64,000 bases of DNA from Rhynchonema sp. JSB1_4 (taxonomy: Eukaryota > Nematoda > Chromadorea > Monhysterida > Xyalidae), in assembly GCA_030248065.1 (NCBI GenBank), contig JASAMV010002933.1:124001-188000 (forward strand), read 5' to 3'. The notes under the pieces are model-generated. The model was given only the letters and a program-made list of their open reading frames with translations. It searched no databases and was not told the origin of the DNA. Shown here in pieces: positions 58,148 to 64,000 of the stretch; the stretch's first letter is position 1, and every line of letters begins with the position of its first letter. The position numbers and the translations under genes were made by a program.

Positions 58148-61100
58148 AAAAAACACGCAATCAAAAATTACACGTAGGAGCAAAAAAAATTTACGAAAAC
58201 TACCCCTTCAAAAAAAGGGGGAAAGGAACAAGTCGGCCAGCAGTATCAAAAAGTGACATGAGCCGATGGATGGACTATACATTCAACTCATGTGACTCGA
58301 ACATTCATGAGGGCGAGTGCTTTAGGTGCGAGCACCGACACTCCGGTCATCCGAGTGTTCTGCATCACGACCGCAATCGCGATGGCCATTGACTTTGTGT
58401 TCGAGATTGTGTTCTTCGGTTCGGTCCTGTCGCTTCTGGCTCGCTGGGACGCACATTCGGTCTCTGATCCGGCACTCGTACAACCCGTGCATCCCATAGG
58501 TTGGTGTTTGAGGCGGAGATTCTAATTTGCAGGATTTTTTGGGTGCTTGTCGCAAATGTCAACCAAATTTTACAAGACGCCTGGCAACATGTTTCCATGA
58601 AGCTTTGTTTCAAAACACGGTACTCGCGTGACCGGAACAGGTCCCATCTGCTCCAATCCCAAAGCACTTCCACCCAATTCCACTCAAACATACCTTGATG
58701 TGTCAAGGCCACATCCGCAAACGTCTGCGTGTGTACATGGACTCACTGGTGGTGTTCTATTGCAAACTGTTGGTCTGTTGGCCCATCCGTTGTCTAATGA
58801 TCCTATCGGCTGTCGGCTTTTGGGTGATTGCCCTCTATCACGCGGCACGCATCAGCACTGTGGTCAGCATCAGGAAGATTCTGCCTCACGATTCGCCTCT
58901 GGTCAGAGCTGATGACTTGTTGGAAGGTTAGGCATATTGTTACGAATTGCAAATTGAAGTCTACGTAGACAGCACAGTGAAACATCGCCCGGGATGTGGG
59001 GTACAACGTAGCAATTTTTTTCTAGCGCACATTATCCCCAACCACGCGTCCTCACGACCATTACAGGTTACGTGTGGCGTGAGTATTACCCGGTGACAGT
59101 GTTGGTGAACAAAGCACCCGACTTTCACAACACAACGCAAATGGGCGAATTCAAAGAGCTCCTACACGATTTTGAACATCAACCGAAAGCGATGGGTCCG
59201 AATTTCACTCATTTATGGCTCAGAAAGTACTCCGAATACCATCGGGCTCAAAACTTCGATTGGTTTGGGTTTGGCGTTGAGGAGGAAGTGGCGAAACCCA
59301 TTGATTCCGAAGACTCTATTGAGCCGGTTGATTGGGATCTGTTGCAGGGATTCTTTGACTTCCCGACCAATGGGCCCTACAAAATGGACGTCGCTGTGGA
59401 CAGGTGGGTATCCCTCGTTTCGTGATGCCCTTTATAAATATATACACATATTGAATATGTTTGAACTCTGTTTTTTCTCCTATCAGTCCTAATCCTGTCA
59501 TCATATCATAGCAGGTGGACAACAAAACGTTTTCAAAATTGCAGTGGCCAGAAACGCATCGCAAGTTTCGCGTTCCATACGGCCTACCGTAATGCGACCA
59601 ACTGGGCCGAGCGCGTGGCGTTTATGTCACTGTGGCGCAGTTTGGCTGAGAAATACCCCCAGTTCAAGGTCAGCATATATTCACCGAACGGGTAGGGGAT
59701 TTTGAATGTTTTTTTTCTCAAGCACTGGTTGAAACCAGCTGAATCATCAGCAGGTTATGAAACAGACTGTTTGGTGCTTGACTCGAGGTCGAACAATAAT
59801 GAGCACGTGTTTGTGTAGCGTTTTATTGTTCAGATCACAGATGGGTGGTGCACCAGGTCATTGTCAGTCCCAATGCACCAAATGGCTTCGCAACTCGAAC
59901 TACAGACGAACCGGTTGTAGGCTCACGTTAGACATCACTGCTTTATCCAATTCATCTGCGGTTATCATACGAATTATGAAACATCACCCAGGTACATTTG
60001 CGATGCCATAATGAACCTACGTCCAGTATGCGAGCAAACCGTATTCGTCACTCTATGCTGTATGGCAGTGGTGTGCATGATGTTCATACCGAGCTTCTGG
60101 GGCGTGGTGTGTGCTGCGCTCGCTATCGCCTCAACTAGTCTTGGTTGGTGATGTTTCAATGAATTATAGACACTGATGTATTGCTTTGCAATTTTTTTTA
60201 TGAATACGATAAGGATCAATTTTCGTGATGCACCATGTTAAGAGGCTGAAGGATCAAGGATGTCGGTGTTCTGTCAGCTTACCAGTCATGCGTCAGTACT
60301 ATTGGCACGGATGGTCTTACCCTTGCTATCATACCCATGAGTGTAAGGATGTGTTTGACCGTGGTCTGCCATAACCAAATGTCAGTACCCAGTATACACG
60401 AGGTGCACCAGAAAATCTTCATCGCAATATAATGTACAAAACGGTTCCAGTATTGAAAGTCAACTCCACCAAACAACTGTGCCTGAATTTTCAAGGAGTC
60501 GTCGGTTCGCTATCGCTGTGGGGCAATGATCTCGACCCGATCACACTGGCTGCAGTTCTGATGTCAATCGGATTCAGTGTCGATTTTACGGCGCACACCA
60601 GCTATCATTTTCAAAAAGTCAATCTCGAAGCACCCAGACAGCATCCGCTCACACAAACACAGCGACTGTTGTACACAATGAACTCGGTCGCTTGGCCTAT
60701 GTGTCAGGTATGGTAACTGCACCTTGTGGTGATAGTTTGTGATCTGATCGGGTCTAGATTGCAAGTCGATGTGATTCGATCCGATCCGATAACAAGTTTG
60801 ATGCAGGTTTTTTTAGATTAGATCTATTTTTGAAATACATGCAACTGCGGAGCAATTACGCAAATAGTTTTTGACCATTTGTATTCGGTGGCGTATAATC
60901 TAGCTCGCGTGTTCTGCACTGCATACCACCTATTGTGCATGATAACACGGGTTTTAGAAACCTGACGTATGAAGAGAACAGAAGCTATAATCCTCCTTAC
61001 CCGCTGTTGCGCATAGGCCGGTATCTCAACGATAGTATGCGTGCTGCCATTGGCCTTCCACGGCGACTACCCCCCGACTGTGTTCGTGACGACCATATAC

Positions 61101-61361
61101 CTTCTCGTCAGCTGGGGTCTCGTCCATGGGCTTGTCATTCTGCCTTGTATGTTGGCAATGCTGCCCGACTGCTACAAATTGACGTCGGCCGAAGGCAGTG
61201 ACACCGATAGCCTGTCTCAACAAGGCGAAAGCGAGAAAATCGCCAATGAACTGGTGACAAATGGGGGTGGGCAGCTAGTGCTTCTGCACCACCCTGTCCA
61301 GGGCACAAGCATCACGCTGTTGCAGGACGCCGACGACGTTGACGATGATTTAGCACCATAG
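55332..61361 (+). CDS. Patched-related (PTR/PTCHD-type) RND transporter-like membrane protein
   Basis: Twelve exons (55332-55901, 55983-56098, 56313-56487, 56755-57019, 57727-57891, 58326-58499, 58708-58926, 59067-59403, 59545-59691, 59992-60143, 60496-60707, 61017-61361) close in phase to 958 residues, a normal PTR length. The first helix follows a cytosolic N-terminus, then comes a luminal domain. A sterol-sensing-domain helix bundle contains [16 protein letters not shown] and [21 protein letters not shown] second extracellular domain ([25 protein letters not shown]) is followed by a second bundle with [27 protein letters not shown] and [12 protein letters not shown]. The GxxxD-type motifs of both bundles (GVDD and GFSVD) are retained, so ion-driven transport is plausible. 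In nematodes PTR proteins act in moulting, cuticle and osmotic functions; the cargo cannot be told here. Exon 10 was chosen because its acceptor restores the PTR reading. Confidence 0.93.
58070..58146. repeat. Poly-A tracts in a PTR intron
   Basis: Two long A runs separated by GTGTAAAAAAAGGGAAAAC. They lie within the intron between exons 5 and 6. Their lengths may be unreliable, and the Lys-rich or Phe-rich frames across them are not genes. Confidence 0.8.
60750..60805. repeat. R-family short repeat, copy 4 (reversed, partial), in a PTR intron
   Basis: GATCCGATCCGATAACAAGT followed by TTGATG is the mirror of the R-family start at 3683 and 48881, with a few changes. Confidence 0.45.
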
Positions 61362-62184
61362 GTAATGTTTCATGTTCAGCACACTTATAGCCATTTTGAG
61401 GAAAATATTATGGATGTCATGCATGTATAGGTATACGTAACGCATTTCTTCATAAATATTTTGATTTGTGTTTAGCATCATGATGCATAGTCGATTACAA
61501 CGATCCTGATTTATCAAGTTCACTTTTGTTCGCAGTCCCCAATCAAACGGGTTGTGTCACTCTCACGCACACGTGTGTCTCAAATATATTTTTTTGGAAT
61601 TTACTGGCTGTTGTTAGATTTGGCTATTTTATGTGTAAATTGTGGGTCCCAGACTGCGGTGTGGCCATTTGTTTGGCAGATAAGTACCATGATAGGTCGG
61701 AAGTAATATTTTTTTATGAAATATCGCCGAAACTATGATTGAAATGCCAGAAAAAGCTTTCAAGCACATAATGTTGGTTGCGTCGCCACTCTTTTTAGAA
61801 TTTATAAAATTTATGTTTTTGTGAAAAAAGAGTGTGATATTATGCATTCAGTTACGTGAAGTGTCTTATTGTCTTCTGTGCATATCATGTTTGTCATTTG
61901 TATTTGTGATAAACTTGCGCGTGATTGACCAGCGTAGGTGAACAAACCCACCCTTCAACCTGCCTTTAGAACAATGGGAAGGCAAAAAACAGCTGTTACG
62001 AAACATGGAAAACCAAACGTGTGATAAATTGATAAGAAAGATGCGCACCGGAAACGCCTTGTCAAGGGACATTGTTCAAAGGTGATAAGGGTGATTCAAT
62101 AAGGTGTCATCCAGCGACAATAACCTTAAAATGTAAGCAGTGATAAATTTCCATGTGCATCGCACCACACACGCACATGGCGAA
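61362..62184. other. Intergenic stretch PTR to aminopeptidase
   Basis: No gene or repeat family was recognised. An in-frame ATG at 62140 could extend the following gene by 15 residues. Confidence 0.45.
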
Positions 62185-64000
62185 ATGATCATGAACCCGA
62201 AACCTTGCTTCCCACAGTTCGTACTATTTGTTCTGTTCAAAATTTGCCAGTGTTTGATGCTGTCCAGTCCTTCAAAGTTCAACAACCAAGACGAAGTTTA
62301 CGATTTCGACTTTTCCTACAATTTGTCGCTGAATTTTTATCCGATCCGCTATGACTTGGACTTGCATTTGAGACAGGGCGCTGACAGACACAACGGATTG
62401 GTTGAGGTTCAAATTTATTGTCAAGCACAAAGTCCGACTTTGACACTGCATCTGGATGACAGATGGCTGATAGTGAAACAGGTGGGTTGGGGGTGAAACA
62501 GCGGGTGCAAATATAAACACAAAGTGCAGTTTAGCATGTCTACAGTTGCTGCTGATCGGTCCGAACCGTCGCCCAATCGATATCGCCGCGCTTCGGTTCA
62601 ATCGCGTGCAACAAACAATGAGCATCGAATTGGGTCACGGCCGGCTGTTCGAAACGCACATGGTGTACGCGTTGAGGGTGGAGTATTCGGTTGGGGATGC
62701 ACTTGTTTGTGCCTACAATCTATAACTGCGAACCCGGTTATCTGTCATATCTATAACAATCTATCCTTATTAAGGACTGCCCTCTTCCAGTTGCATTCAC
62801 AAGACTTCAAAGTGACGCGTGATGTCTCAAGCCTGACCCGAATGAAGGGCAACTTCTACACAATCCTCACCCAGCCGATCAAGTCGCGCCGCGTCTTTCC
62901 TTGTTTTGATGAGCCTCGATTTAGATCTGTCTTTCGCCTTCGTGTTTCGCTGTATGATTTCCCTCCCGACACTGTTGTTCTGTCGAATACACGTGGTACT
63001 GTCGTCCGATACCATGATCACGCGACATGCACATTTGATGAAACATTACCCATGGCGACATACATACTGCAAATGACGGTGGGCAGTTATGAACGGATAT
63101 GCACACGACTGGGTGCGCTGGATGACGGCAAAGGTTGGCGCGCAAAGTTCATGGTGAGACATTGGCTTGGGGAAACGAAAGTATGAACTGTGTGTTTTTT
63201 GTCTTCTTCCGTTATGACTTCACAGGCGGGCGACTGGTGATTATGTTCAGAATTACGTCGGGTCGGTAAATGAGGAGCAGCTACATAACAGTCGTGGGAC
63301 AGTGAGATTGGTGTCATGTCCAACAAGGCAACGCGAACGCGTGTTACAGATTTACACGTCGTATCCAAATTACCACAGACTGAAAAACAACTAAGATCGA
63401 TTATCCATTCTTGCAGTGTTCCTGCCACAGTCGCATTTCTGCGTCCACTATCCCATCGGTGATGTCACTAGCGAATTCTTCGAAAATCACAATGTCAATC
63501 GGCAGAATATGACCGCCAAACTAGCTCATCGCGCCAACATTGGATATCGAAACATCACAGAATATCTGGGCGGACTACAACCACCGGGCAAAGTGCACCT
63601 TGTGTTTGCACCGATGCATCCGGATGTGGGTGGCATGGAGTACTGGGGCCTGATCAGTGTGCAGATGTACTACCTGTCGCGATCGTGGGAGGAAAGTGCG
63701 CAATCTTTTGCGTTTTAAATTTATGCTTGAAAAATTATTTTCAAATTAGGCGCCTAATTATCATCAGCACATGCGGGACCGCAACTTCTTCTTGCAACCA
63801 ACCCGTTGACCTTTGCTCAAGCCCCAAACCGAAGTTACTTGCTGATGTTTCAGTCAGCGACGTGTTTGACCACGAGCTATTGCATTATTGGTTCGGCAAC
63901 CTCGTGACCCCGACACGTTGGGCAGATTTGTGGCTGAGCGAAAGTGTGACCGAACATTTGCAAGAGATTATATTTGGCAAGGAATGCAAATACTACTACA
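62185..64000 (+). CDS. M1-family zinc aminopeptidase (partial, runs off the window)
   Basis: Supported exons are 62185-62481, 62546-62689, 62791-63153, about 63251-63320 (uncertain), 63417-63695 and 63854 onward. The amino terminus has a hydrophobic segment (FPQFVLFVLFKICQCLML), a signal peptide or type II anchor. The M1 N-terminal domain shows FYPIRYDLDLHL and SRRVFPCFDEPRFRS. The catalytic domain shows the exopeptidase loop GGMEYWGL, then the zinc site HELLH, 18 residues, and E in LWLSESVTEHLQ, so all three zinc ligands are present. These enzymes cut single residues from peptide N-termini, usually outside the cell. Oddities: the GAMEN motif reads GGMEY, with the final Asn replaced by Tyr, and WLNEG reads WLSES. 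Activity or specificity may be altered. The start at 62185 is chosen because it places the hydrophobic segment near the terminus. Confidence 0.88.

Noticed and set aside
57929..58183. Lys-rich and Phe-rich frames over the A runs
   Set aside because: Homopolymer translations within a PTR intron.
59757..60011. Candidate PTR exon at 59833-59950
   Set aside because: None of its frames resembles a PTR protein; the acceptor at 59992 restores the expected sequence with matching phase.
62524..63186. Single 220-codon aminopeptidase frame taken as one exon
   Set aside because: The segment 62690-62790 does not fit the family and has good GT and CAG sites at its edges, so it is an intron that happens to be open.

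Overview
This is a eukaryotic window, most likely from a nematode. The protein genes are animal genes with many short GT-AG introns. An interstitial array of TTAGGC, the nematode telomere repeat, lies near 24.15 kb. A Patched-related (PTR-type) transporter and a SKP1-related gene, both enlarged families in nematodes, are also present. The species cannot be named from the sequence. No bacterial features, rRNA genes or convincing tRNA genes were seen. Exon boundaries were read by hand; for most genes every splice phase closes to give one uninterrupted protein.

Layout. 0-4.7 kb: terminal-repeat transposon remnants and no convincing gene. 4.9-8.3 kb (minus): a divergent ionotropic-glutamate-receptor-like gene. 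9.6-11.1 kb (plus): CHIP/STUB1. 13.0-23.6 kb (minus): a complete 15-exon STT3 oligosaccharyltransferase gene of 708 codons, with transposons in its introns. 24.4-29.0 kb: a young gag-only LTR retrotransposon. 29-33.8 kb: nested non-autonomous DNA transposons. 34.0-36.9 kb (plus): an RBM7-like RNA-binding protein. 37.9-38.6 kb (minus): an unrecognised small secreted protein. From 38.7 kb to the end, seven genes lie in the same direction: MED22, F8A (HAP40), a NEK6/7 kinase, PIGX, a SKP1-like gene, a PTR protein, and an M1 aminopeptidase that runs off the edge.

The most unusual content is a clan of short hAT-like elements. Their ends begin with CAG, and many copies are flanked by 8-bp target duplications that can be read directly. 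Each has inverted arrays of a 13-20 bp word just inside its ends and a short AT-rich core. Several copies share the ends and the core but carry an entirely different word. They insert into one another, so up to five nested layers can be peeled apart. One relative (20552-21451) still encodes a BED zinc finger of the hAT-transposase type.

The host genes are housekeeping functions: protein N-glycosylation and GPI-anchor synthesis (STT3, PIGX), protein quality control and ubiquitination (CHIP, SKP1), transcription and RNA surveillance (MED22, RBM7), mitotic or signalling kinase (NEK), and membrane or secreted proteins (receptor, PTR, aminopeptidase). No shared pathway is implied, although the 81-bp gap between MED22 and F8A is short enough to suggest co-transcription.
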